The notes under the pieces are model-generated. The model saw only the letters and a list, made by a program, of their open reading frames with translations. It was not told where the DNA came from and ran no database searches. A stretch of DNA of 24,339 nt from Aurantiochytrium sp. KH105 (lineage: Eukaryota; Sar; Bigyra; Thraustochytrida; Thraustochytriidae). Both the position numbers and the translations under genes were made by a program. Below, piece by piece: positions 9,160 to 18,795 of the stretch. The stretch covers positions 4,481-28,819 of the forward strand of contig BGKB01000340.1 in NCBI GenBank assembly GCA_003116975.1, read 5' to 3'. Positions within the stretch are counted from its first letter, which is position 1. Each line of letters begins with the position of its first letter.

Positions 9160-11270
9160 GCTGTGGTATATCGACCCATGCCACACGCTTCGCTTGAAGT
9201 CATAATGCACTTTCATGTTCATTCTGTTGTTGCTGCTGTGGTATAGGCGCGCTCCCTTGCCTGCATTCCAGGCAGGTCTTCGTGCTGTTTCTATTGTAAT
9301 TGATGTATAGTGCGAACGCCTGCAGAAAGTAGCCGTCATTATAGAGTCAAAGGTGCTGTGGTGTGAGCGCTCCACACTATTCGCTTCTGGCTCTCGAATA
9401 GCTGTATTTGCTGTGGTTGGCATACTCCGGACTGTTGTTGCTGCTGAGGTATGTACGCCCCCACACTGTTTTGATCAACAGTGTATATAGTTGATTCTGC
9501 ATTTGTGAGGGACAATTTTGTATTGGCATCAAGTTGATCTCCCCGCACTCCCGTTTGGCCATTGGTGTGGCTACTGACAAAGCGAGTTCTTCGTTTGCAA
9601 GGCTTGCAAGTTTGCTGTTGTTGCTTTAGTGGTAGGACGTCCCCTACATGCTTTGCTCGAAGTCTAATGCTGTTGTCGTAAAGCAGATAAGTCCGAATTC
9701 TGTTGTTGTTGCTGTTATACGAGCGCCGTAAGCAATCAGCTGCTGCTGCACTTTGACGCCGCTGTGGTAGAATAAATGCTCCACACCAGGCCTATTCTCT
9801 GCAGGCTCTTGATTTGCTATTTTTGCTGTGGTTAGCTTGCCCCACACTGATATATATCTGCTGAGGTATGCGCCACCCCACACAATAATTGACTGTGAAA
9901 ACAGTATACCCAAGGTGATTTTGCATTTGCGAGCCACAATTCTGCATTTGCAGCAAGTCGAGCTGCATGTCCTCCCATGTCTGCCATTGCAGTGGCGATT
10001 AACAGAGAGAATTCTTCATTTGCAAGGCGAAATCTGCATTTGCAGATGGACTTGCCGAAAAGGCACCCTGTTCACTCTGACAGTCTCTTGCAACAAGACT
10101 TATTCTGCACTTGCGATGGGCGGTTCCGCACTTGCAAATGTAGAGAACAGCACTTGCGCTCTGTGAGTGTTGTGCTGACGCCCCGTTCAATGGATTGAGG
10201 CTGACTGGGTCTCTGCCGCAATGGTTGGCTGCCAGTGGGGCAAATGACTGGCAAGATTCTGCATTTGCAAGCCGCATTGCTCGACTACGACTGACTAGCT
10301 ATTGTCGAAAGCGCCCGAATCAACCCGTGCCGCGAACTTGCACTGAAGTTGCACTGCGGCAGCGGAGCATCCGCAACCCCTCTGTTGTTACTGCTGTGGT
10401 ATGCGCATGCCTTAGAACCTGCTGCAGCTGCTGCTGCTGCTTCCAACCCTCATGCTTGGTTGCTGTCGCTCTCCATACTATACCTGTTCCCATGCTGGCG
10501 TTCGTGCTGTTGAACGCACGCTCCACAGCCTGCTTTCGGTGCTCTCCCTGCTGCTGATGCTGTGGTGTGAACGCTCCACACGCTTCTCCGCAAGTCCATT
10601 GACTCTACTACTGTGGCATAAGCGCTGCACATTTCCTGTCTTTGACTTTCGCACTGTGGTATACATACTCCTTATCGCTGGGGTACGCGTGCCCCGCACT
10701 GTTGTCTTTGGCTTTCGCGCTGTGGTATGTATGCTCCACCAATTTGCTTTCGCTGAGGTATGCGCGCCCCGCACTACTCTCAGCACTGGTTCACACGGCA
10801 AAAAAATGCATTTGCGAGGGAAAATTCTTCACTTGCAACAAGTCGAGCTTCACTTACTACACTTGCAAGCGTTGCAGACTCACTTGCCGACTAGACATCC
10901 TCGTCACTCACAGTCAGCCTCTAGCAGCGCAGCTAGCCAGAAGGCAAAACATCAAGTCCAAGGATTCTGCACTTGCGATGGGCGGTTCTGCACTTGCAAA
11001 TGTGTCAAGCAGCACTTGCAATCCGGGTGTTGTGCCAATGCCCCGCTCAAGGGGTTGAGAGTGAGGCCGGCTGGTCACTGCTACAATGACTGGATGCTAA
11101 TAGAGCAAATGACTGGCTGCCACTTGCAAGCCGAATTGCTCGACTTGCTGAATAGACACTTGGAAGAGGAAAACAGCCCTAATTGACAAGCGATTGAACG
11201 GAGAGTTCGTGGAGACGCGACCGTGCGGAAGACGCCGCAATTGTCCAAATTTCTGCGCAAGTTTGCCCGG
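9160..11270. repeat. Repeat-rich noncoding part of copy B
   Basis: This carries the same motif families as copy A: CTGTGGTATGCG-type repeats with a following CCCCGCACT, and CACTTGC/CATTTGC repeats. It also contains CTG-rich runs near 10423-10440. It is longer than in copy A by several hundred bases around 9440-10060. A 244-codon plus-strand frame at 10452-11186 is preserved in part in copy A, but its content (His, Leu, Cys, Gln) follows from the repeat motif, so I do not call it a gene. Confidence 0.55.
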
Positions 11271-11286
11271 GTAATAAATCAGTGCT

Positions 11287-11302
11287 AAAAACGCACTTCA
11301 GA
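11287..11302 (-). repeat. Right 16-bp terminal inverted repeat of the insertion
   Basis: AAAAACGCACTTCAGA marks the right edge. From 11303 onward the sequence again matches array units (CACCTCAT...). Confidence 0.8.
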
Positions 11303-11348
11303 CACCTCATATTCTTGTATTTGTGTCGCTCTTTCTTTGCCACAACAG

Positions 11349-12756
11349 CGCTGCCTGCACGAGCTCTCCGCCCACGCCGACAAAATTGAGCCACACCACT
11401 TCTCTGCGCAAGACCCACGCAGCGCGCGCCTCGCTCTGTCGTATGACGCTGCTCATCTCTTCTGCAGGCCACGAAACCAACAAAGAGCTCGGCTCAATTT
11501 TAAAAAAAAAAGAGAGACAAACGCACTTGCGTGCTTTTCTCTTCAACAACAGTCGCTCGATCCAAACAAAAGCCATGGCGCCAACCTATGCACTTGGATC
11601 AGTCCTGGCAAGCTCATTTGCAGTTCATCCGCCATCGCTCTCAAGCCCCGAGCCGACCAAAGCACACCGAGCTAGCCAAGCAACATCTCGTTCGCAACGC
11701 TAGCCTTGACTTACACAAGCAGCACGCTGCCAAAACAACCCTCGCGCTTCTGCCATATGCTTTCCAGTCTTGCCAAAGCTCTGCGACCATGATCGCACTG
11801 CATTTGCTTGCTCTGGCGTGAGTTGCCAACCCTGCCCCATGTCATTCACCTTCACTTTGCTCGCCTTCTTGCACCTCGAAGTCAGCTGGTATTTCTCTGA
11901 TCCGCAGCTCAGCTCTCACACAGGCCTGTCCACCCAAGTTCCGACATTCGCTGGCGATGCGGCACCTTTTTCTGTCCGTGCAGTCAGCTGCAAGCCAATA
12001 CTTTGCACGCACAATGCACGTTGGGCTCTCTTGCTCGACAAGCACACCTGCAACATGAGTCAACCATCTTGCAAACGAATAAATATATTAACTAGCACCA
12101 ATACATGCCATTCAGCTCGCCGAGCACGCCTCGCCGGGTCTGCAGCTTGCGTAGCTGCTTCGCTTAATCGTACGCACCTCATCTTCTCGTGAACAAACGT
12201 CATAAAAACCACCGTCAAGGCCCTTGATCCATGCGAAAATGTTTGCATGACATCACAACATCTTGCTAGAGCCTACACACAGCGTACACGCACGATCGAA
12301 AGTCTTCCCAGCGAGATCTGCGGTGAACTAGCCCAGCCAGCTTGCCTTCTTCTTTGGCCTCAATAAGCAGCCGCGTTCCACATCCACGGCAGAGACAGTG
12401 ACTCTGCCGACGAGCTTGGCGCCTGCCTCGGCTCTAGCTTGGACGCTGCGCCGTCTCGTCGTACGATGCGCGTATTTTTCATGGCCTTTCAGTCGCAAAC
12501 GCCTGGCACGAACACTTGCTCAGATTTTCTCTCTTTATTTGCTCGCCTCAATTTGCTAACTTCAACTATCCTTTACTGCTGCACGTGATCATTGACACCA
12601 ATACCAGTCACGCTCAGCTCTTGCACTAGCCCTGCGCTACTTTTCACTGCCTTTGATTCGCCTCTGCCACTCCTCGCTTGCTCGGTCTGGTGCCACAAAG
12701 CCAGACCTCATTTCCTTCTTTTTTTTTGTGTCGTCTTTTTTTTTCTTTCACAACAG
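11349..12756. repeat. Array unit 4 (1408 bp)
   Basis: This is an uninterrupted unit with all anchors in order. It shares small variants with units 5 and 6, such as the form of the CCAGCTTGCCTTCTTC stretch, which suggests local spread by unequal exchange. No gene is supported. Confidence 0.85.
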
Positions 12757-14150
12757 CGCTGCCTGAACGAGCTCTTTGCTCACGCCGACCAAATCTAGCC
12801 ACGCCACCTCTCTGTGCAAGATCCACGCATCGCGCGCGTCGCTCTGTCCAACGACGCGGCACAGGCAACGAAACCAACAAAGAGCTCGGTTCAAATAACA
12901 AAAAAGATAGAGACAAACGCACTAGCATGCTTTTCTCTCCAATAACAGTCGCTCGATCCAATCAAAAGCCATGGCGCCAACCTATACACTTGGACCAGTC
13001 TCGTCAAGCTCATTTGCAGATCATCCGTCAGTGTTGGCAGGCTGAGGCCGGGCCAAAGCACATCAACTTGGCCAAGCTGCACGTCGTTCGCAACGCTAGC
13101 CTTGACTTACACAAGTCGCACGCTGCCAAAACTGCTCTTGCGGATCTGACACATGCCTGCCAGCTTTCTTCAAGCTCTGCGACCATGATCACACTGCAGT
13201 TGCGTGCTCTCGCGCGCGTTGCCAACGTTGCCACATATTGTTCACCTTTACCTTGCTCTCTTACTTGCACCTCGAGCGCAGGTGGTATTTCTCTGATTCG
13301 CAGCGCAGCTCTCACACAAGCCTATCCACGCAAGTTCGAACATTCGCTGGCGATGCAGCGCCTCTTTCGGTCCGTGCACTCAGTGTCCAAGCCAATTCTT
13401 TGCAGACACCATGCATGATGGGATCTCTTGTTTGACAATCACACCTGCAACCTGCGTCAACCATCTTGCAAACGATCGCATACAATGTCTAGCGCTCATA
13501 CATGCCAGTCAGTTTGGCGGGCTCGTCTCGCCGGGTCTGCCGCTTGCGTGGTGGCATCGCGAACCCGCGCCCATCTCCTCTTCTGTGCAACAAACGCCTC
13601 ATGGACCACCGCCAAGGCCTTTGATCCATACAAGAATGATGGCATGACTCCACAACATCTTGCTAGAGCCTGCGCGCAGCCTGGTCGGACGATCTGCAGC
13701 CAATGCATCGACATCTGTGACAGCAAGCCCGGCCAGCTTGTCTTCTTCTTTAGCTCTCAACAAGCAGCCGCGTTCCGTATACACTGCTAAGACGATGACT
13801 GTGCCGACGAGCTTGGCGCCTGCATCAGCTGTAGCTCGGACGCTGCGCCGTCTTGTCCTACGATGCGCGTATTTTTCCATGGTCTTGCAGTAGCAAACGC
13901 CTGCCTGGCATGAACACTCGCTCGCATATACTCTCTTTATTTGTTCGTCAACTCTTGCCACCCTTCACTGTCGCACGTGATCATTGACAGCAAAAGCAAT
14001 CACGCTTAGCTCTTGCACTAGACCTGCGCTACCTTCCGTTGCCTTTGTTTTGCCTCCGCCATGCCTCGCTTGCTCGGTTTGGTGCCACAAAGTCACGCCT
14101 CATTTCCTTCTATTTTCTGTGTCGTCTTTTCTTTTTTTCTTTCACAACAG
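12757..14150. repeat. Array unit 5 (1394 bp)
   Basis: This is an uninterrupted unit. It shares with unit 6 the variants GCCTGAACGAGCTCTTTGC and GTCAGTGT.GGCAGGCTGAGGC, so units 5 and 6 are close sisters. No gene is supported. Confidence 0.85.
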
Positions 14151-15553
14151 CGCTGCCTGAACGAGCTCTTTGCTCACGCCGACCAAATCAAGCCACGTCA
14201 CCTCTCTGTGCAAGACCTATGCATTGCGCGCGTCGCGTCTTACGTCGCTACTCACCTCTTCTGCTGACGACGAAATTAACAAACATCTCGGCTTAATAAC
14301 AAGAAATGAAAGGGTCAAACGCACTAGCATGCTTTTCTCTCCAACAACAGTCACTTCATCCAAACAAAATCCATGGCGCCAAGCGGCAGATCCATACCAG
14401 CCTTGTCAAGCTCATTTGCAGTTCATCCGTCAGTGTCGGCAGGCTGAGGCCGGGCCAAAGCACATCAACGTAGCCAAGCAACACCTCACTCGCAACGCTA
14501 CCTTTGACTTACACAAGCCGCGCGCTGCCGAGACTGCTCTCGCGGATCTGACACATGCCTGCCAGCCTTCCTCAAGCTCTGCGACTATGATCGCACTGCA
14601 GCTGCATGCTCTCGTGTGCGTTGCCAACGTTGTCCCATATTGTTCGTTTTTACCTTCCTCGCCTTCTTGCACCTCGAACACAGCTGATATCTAGCTAATA
14701 CGCAGCCTAGCTCTCAAGCAAGCTTGCTCACACAAATGTGATTACTCACTGACGATGCGGCACCTTTTCTATCCGTGAGACGAGTCTCCAGGCCAATACT
14801 TGCACGTACAATGCACGTTAGGCTCTCTTGCTTGACAATCACGACTGCAACAGGCGTCAACCATCTTGCAAACGATCGCATACAATGTCTATCACCATTT
14901 ATGCCAATCCGCTTGGCAAACTCGTCTCGCCGGGTCTGCAGCTTGCGTGGCGGCGTCGCGAACCCGTGTTCATGTCCTCTTCTGTGAAACAAAAGCCTCA
15001 TGGACCACCGCCAAGGCCCTTCATCCATGCGAAAATGCTTTCATGACGTCGCAACATCTTGCTAAAGCCTGCAAACAGCATGTGCGGACGATCTGCAGTC
15101 GTCCCAGCGAGATCTGCGGTGTACAAGCCCAGCCAGCTTGACTCATTTTGGGCTCTCAACAAATAGGAGCCTTTTTCGCATCCAATGCAGAGACGATGAC
15201 TCTGTCGACGAGCCCACTGCTTGCCTCAGCACTACCTCCTACTCTGTGCCGCCTCGCTTTGCCACGCGCGTACTTTTTCGTGGCCGTGACGTGGCCAAAG
15301 CTTGCCATATACACTCGCTCCCATATTCTCTCCTTATCTGTTCGTGATTTTTGACCAGGTTTAGCCAGCCTTCACTGCCGCACATGGCCTTTACTGGCAA
15401 AAGTAATCACGCTCAGTTCTTGCACCAGTCCTACGCTGGCCATCCCTGCCTCTGCCTTGCCTCTGCCATTTTTCGCTCGCTTGATCTCGCGCCACAAAGC
15501 CACACCTCATTTTCGTGTTTTCGTGTTTTTGTGTGTGTGTTTTTTTCACACAG
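14151..15553. repeat. Array unit 6 (1403 bp)
   Basis: This is an uninterrupted unit and a close sister of unit 5 by shared variants. No gene is supported. Confidence 0.85.
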
Positions 15554-16946
15554 CGCTGCCTGCACGAGCTCTCCGCCCACGCCGACGAAATCTAGCCACG
15601 CCACCTCTCCGTGCAAGACCTATGCATCGCACGCGTCGGTCTGTCCTACGACGCTGCTCATTTCTTCCGCAGGCAACGTGTCAACCAACAAACATCTCGG
15701 CTCAATAACAAGAAATGAAAGGGTCAAATGCACTATCATGCTTTTCTTTCCAACAACAGTCGCTCAATCCAAACAAAGATCGTAGAGCCAAGCTAGTCAT
15801 TTGGACCAGTCTTGGCAAGCTCGTTTGCAGATCATCCGCCAGGGCGGCAGGCTGAGGCCGGACCAAAGCACATCTACTTAGCCAAGCAACATCTCGTTCG
15901 CAACGCTAGCCTTGACTTGCACAAGCAGCGTGCTGCCAGAACTGCTCCAGTGGATCTGCCACATGCTTGTTAGCCTTTGTCAAGCTCTGCGACAATGATC
16001 GCACTGCATTTGCGTGCTCTCGCGTGCGCTGCCAACGCTTTCCCATATGGTTCACTTTTACCTTCCTCACCTTCTTGCACCTCGAACGCGGCTGCCATTT
16101 TTCTGATCCGTAGGCCAGCTCTCAAACAAGCCTTCTCACGCAAGTTTGACCACTCACTGACGATGCGGCACCTTTTCCTATCCGTAAGACCAATCTCCAA
16201 GCCAATACTTTGCACGTGCAATGCATTCTGGGCTCTCTTCCTCACCAAACACACCTGTAACCTGCGTCAGCGATCTTAGAAACGACTCTCCATATTGCCT
16301 TGCGCTCATTCGTGCCAGTCAGCGTGGCGAGCACGTCTCGTCGGGTCTGCAGCTTGTGTAGCTGCTTCGCTCGCCCGAGCTCACCTCCTCTTCTGTGAAA
16401 TAAACGCCTCATGGACCACCGTCAAGGCCTCTGATCCATGCCAAAATGCTTACGTGACGCCAAAAGATCTTGTCAAAGCCTGTACCTAGCCTGCGCGGAC
16501 GATCTGCAGCCTTCCTATCGAGATCTGCGGCGAACAAGCCCAGCCAGCTTGCCTTCTTTTTTAGCTCAAGATGACGAGCCGCTTTTCGCATCCACTGCAG
16601 AGACAATGACTGTGCCGGCGAGGTCAGCGCTTGCCTCGGCACTAGCTCCTACCCTGCGCCGCCTCGTCCTGCCACGTCCGTACTTTTTTCGTGGCCGTGA
16701 CGTAGCAAACGCCTGCCATAAACACTCGCTCCCATTATGATTTCGTCTTTTTTGGTCAAGTTGAACCATCCTTCACTGTCGCACGTGGTCATAGACAGCA
16801 AATGCAACCACGCTCAGCTCTTGCCTCAGTATTTTGCTGGCCATACCTGCCTTTGCGTTGCCTCTGCCATTCCTCGCTCTCACGATCTCCTGCCACAAAG
16901 CCACACCTCATTTTCTTAGTTTTTTCGTCATTTCTTTTTTAAACAG
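15554..16946. repeat. Array unit 7 (1393 bp), last unit, ends at the kinase-gene splice acceptor
   Basis: This is an uninterrupted unit. Its right end, a T-rich tract ending AAACAG at 16946, takes the place of the TTTCACAACAG that closes the other units. It is immediately followed by coding sequence. A GT microsatellite (15531-15540 region) lies just before its left border. Confidence 0.85.
16925..16946 (+). promoter_or_regulatory. 3' splice acceptor in front of the coiled-coil/kinase exon
   Basis: A pyrimidine-rich run ends in TTTTTTAAACAG. The coding frame that follows is open from the first base and has no initiator Met in a plausible place, so this exon is joined to something upstream. 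The same kind of tract plus CAG occurs at the border of every array unit. Confidence 0.6.
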
Positions 16947-17558
16947 CGCGTCGAAGAGCTCACCGAGGTGCTGTCCCAGCACGTTTCCGGACTGTGTGAG
17001 CCGTGCACGACGGGCGTAGAAGAGATCATGCAAAGAATGCACAAAACGAAGCGGAAGCGTGAACGGCTTGAACATGATCTTCGCTACGCCCGCGAGGATG
17101 CCAATGACGGAGATACAGAAGCTCGAGCTCGGATTCCTGGCCTCGAGCATGAGCTTGCTCAGATCGGGAGTGTTTACAAGCTCGACAGCGAGCTGCGCAA
17201 AGAGCGCGCACGGGTGTTGAAGCATGCGGAAGTACATTTTTCTGAATTGATACAAAACCAAGATTGGCTCAAGAGCTTGCGCATAAAAAATAGCATACCC
17301 CACGAGCTGTCCACGTTGGGTCTCTGGCTGACGAACGCAACGCGTGGAGATTTTGAGACTGTCGCGCAGCTTCCATCCAATTCTGGCAAATTTGTCCTAC
17401 TTCTACGCGATCTAAATGGCCATGAGTTTGTGCTCAAATCCTTTCATCTCGCCAACGAAGAGTGGAGCAGTCGCTTTCCCCGTCAGGCGTCAGTGCTTGC
17501 TCAGATAGAATCAGCCTGTATTGTGCGCATTCAGGGCGCCTTCATGCAGGATGCGCAT

Positions 17559-17561
17559 TAG
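17559..17561 (+). other. In-frame TAG inside the kinase domain
   Basis: The codon lies between the end of the N-lobe (RIQGAFMQDAH) and the hinge region (GCILMPFYKGGDL). Both sides stay in one frame, so a single substitution explains it, for example CAG to TAG. Confidence 0.8.
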
Positions 17562-18348
17562 GGCTGCATTTTGATGCCCTTTTACAAGGGTGGCGACCTT
17601 GATGCCTGGATTCGAGACAACCCGTTTGCAGACGTGGCGACGCGCAGGGGCATCGCCATCGGTCTTTTGTACGATTTGCACGATTTGCACTCGCGAGGTT
17701 TCGTGCATTGCGACATCAAGCCAAAGAATATCTTCCTCGCACCAAGTCTTTCACCAGTGCTAGGGGACTTTGACGGCGCCCAAATGCACGACGTGACCAT
17801 GACGCAGCCTTTGCAATCAATCAAGCAATACATGGCGCCCGAGCTGCTGCGCGACGAAGTTGTTGACAAAGTTGAGTCTGCCGTGGACATGTTCTCTGTG
17901 GGCGTGGTTCTCGCAGAGCTCTTCGAGAACTTAAAGATTTCAGAAGCAACCAAATCACTAATATTGTTTCTGCGGTCTGAAGATTCAAGTCAGCGGCCTA
18001 CTGCACTCGAGGCCTTGCAGCACGAGAACTTTTCAGGTCGAGCCTGTGAAAGAAGCCTCGTGTGCCATTTGCCTCGACATTTATCCCGCCGATGAGGGCG
18101 TCTCTTGCGCTGACGGGCACTTTACGTGCAAAGAGTGCTTGGGCCACGCAGTCCGTGCCGCGGCTCAGCCTGATGCTCACGTGAACTTCTTGCGCGATGG
18201 CAGCATATGTTGTGTTGCGTCAGACTGTGAGCTCCTCATCAGAGGACATGCCATAGCAACTGCTGCCTCAGAAGACTTTGCGAATTGGCTCAACATCGTG
18301 CGCAAGCATTTTGAGCGAGACGCCGCAGCCGAGCAGGAGCGCCAGCTC

Positions 18349-18351
18349 TAG
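18349..18351 (+). other. In-frame TAG between the RING and IBR-like parts
   Basis: The codon follows EQERQL and precedes FRLDAALREHGLDP in the same frame. The helical linker reads naturally across it, and a Gln (CAG) would fit. It is the second TAG in this gene. Confidence 0.8.
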
Positions 18352-18795
18352 TTTCGTCTCGATGCAGCTCTGCGTGAACATGGGCTGGATCCGAGGACGC
18401 AGAATTGCCTTCACACAACTCGAGATTCAGTCCTCGTCATGTCGTGCCCGCGCTGCTCGACAGCCTTTGCCGACTTTAACGGCTACTGTGCTCTGTTATG
18501 CCGCGTTTGCCCGTGTCGTTTCTGCGCACGGTGTCTCCAGGATACAGGCAATGACTCGCAGGCTTGTCATCAGCACGTGGCGAGGTGTGCGTCGAAGCCT
18601 GCTGGAGAAAAGGACCCATTGTTTAGCGATTTCGCTGTTGTACAGCAAGCGTGGGCTCGGCTTCATGCGCAACGTCTTTGTGAGTACATGGCAAATCGTA
18701 TTCAGGATGCAGGCACACGTGCCATCGTCCAGGCCAAGCTGCGTTCACTCCTTACGCCGGACATTGTCGGCGAAAACTTTAGGTTCGACTGGTAA

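Larger units (their letters stand above)
7613..11302 (-). mobile_element. DNA element copy B (3.69 kb, longest copy)
   Basis: It starts with the same TACCCTGCGG end as copy A, separated from A by only 5 bp. It carries the left TCTGAAGTGCGTTTTT at 7640-7655 and the exact inverse at 11287-11302. Beyond 11302 the array unit resumes. Left flank (ending AAAGCCA) plus right flank (CACCTCAT) recreates the normal unit sequence with no or at most a very short target duplication. The coding frame lies on the minus strand near the left end and is preceded by about 2 kb of repeat-rich sequence. I recognise no transposase signature (DDE, tyrosine recombinase or Rep/helicase), so the superfamily is left open. 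Confidence 0.75.
3406..11348. repeat. Array unit 3, split by two insertions
   Basis: Unit sequence is found at 3406-3712, 4070-5128 and 11303-11348. Removing the 357-bp insert with its 4-bp duplication and the 6174-bp insert leaves about 1.4 kb, the normal unit length. This confirms that both inserts arrived after the array formed. Confidence 0.85.
1..16946. repeat. Tandem array of ~1.4-kb units (macrosatellite-like), one partial plus seven full copies
   Basis: Using the anchor CAACAG-CGCTGCCTG (CGC at 271, 2001, 3406, 11349, 12757, 14151, 15554, and a diverged CGCG at 16947), the spacing is 1730, 1405, 7943, 1408, 1394, 1403 and 1393 bp. Subtracting the three insertions described separately brings every period to about 1.4 kb. 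Two other anchors recur once per unit in the same order: the stretch containing AGCCATGGCGCCAACCTAT, and the stretch containing GCATCCACTGCAGAGAC. Copies are diverged by substitutions and small indels. No reading frame is shared by all copies, so I treat the array as noncoding. Each unit has a pyrimidine-rich tract ending in CAG just before the anchor, like a 3' splice site, and the final unit abuts the kinase-gene fragment at exactly that site. The array may therefore be an expanded intron. It continues beyond the left end of the window. Confidence 0.9.
16947..18795 (+). pseudogene. 3' part of a coiled-coil / protein kinase / RING-IBR gene, broken by two TAG codons and a frameshift
   Basis: After the splice acceptor, the frame encodes a charged coiled coil (RVEELTEVLSQHV, then KRKRERLEHDL; about residues 1-110). 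A protein kinase domain follows: FVLKSF gives the beta-3 Lys near residue 164, HCDIKPKN the catalytic loop (Asp about 256), then DFD in place of DFG, and APE. A TAG at 17559-17561 interrupts the kinase in the same frame, between FMQDAH and GCILMPFY. After RPTALEALQHEN the frame shifts by one near 18030 (reads on as FQVEPVKEASCAICLD). A RING-type region follows (CAIC, CADGH, CKEC, CCVASDC), then a second in-frame TAG at 18349-18351, then an IBR/RING2-like region (SCPRC, CALLCRVCPCRFCARC, His, His, Cys), ending at TAA 18793-18795. The domain order is preserved across the breaks, so decay is recent. Stop readthrough or a sequencing error is a weaker alternative. Kinase plus RBR-like ligase suggests a signalling protein that could also attach ubiquitin (inferred). 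Confidence 0.75.

Noticed and set aside
10452..11186. 244-codon plus-strand frame in element B, partly conserved in copy A
   Set aside because: Conservation reflects recent common origin of the two copies. The peptide is dictated by the CACTTGC and TGTGGTATG repeat motifs.
5129..11302. Helitron
   Set aside because: Insertion without target duplication fits, but inverted terminal repeats do not, there is no CTRR end with a strong 3' hairpin, and no Rep or helicase motif is seen.
5129..11302. LTR retrotransposon formed by copies A and B as two LTRs
   Set aside because: A and B are adjacent, with 5 bp between them and no internal region. Both carry parts of the same ORF, so they are two element copies and not LTRs.
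16947..18795. Nuclear genetic code with TAG read as Gln
   Set aside because: A frameshift in the same gene also needs explaining, and the adjacent 535-codon coding sequence contains no in-frame TAG. Kept only as an alternative to be tested.
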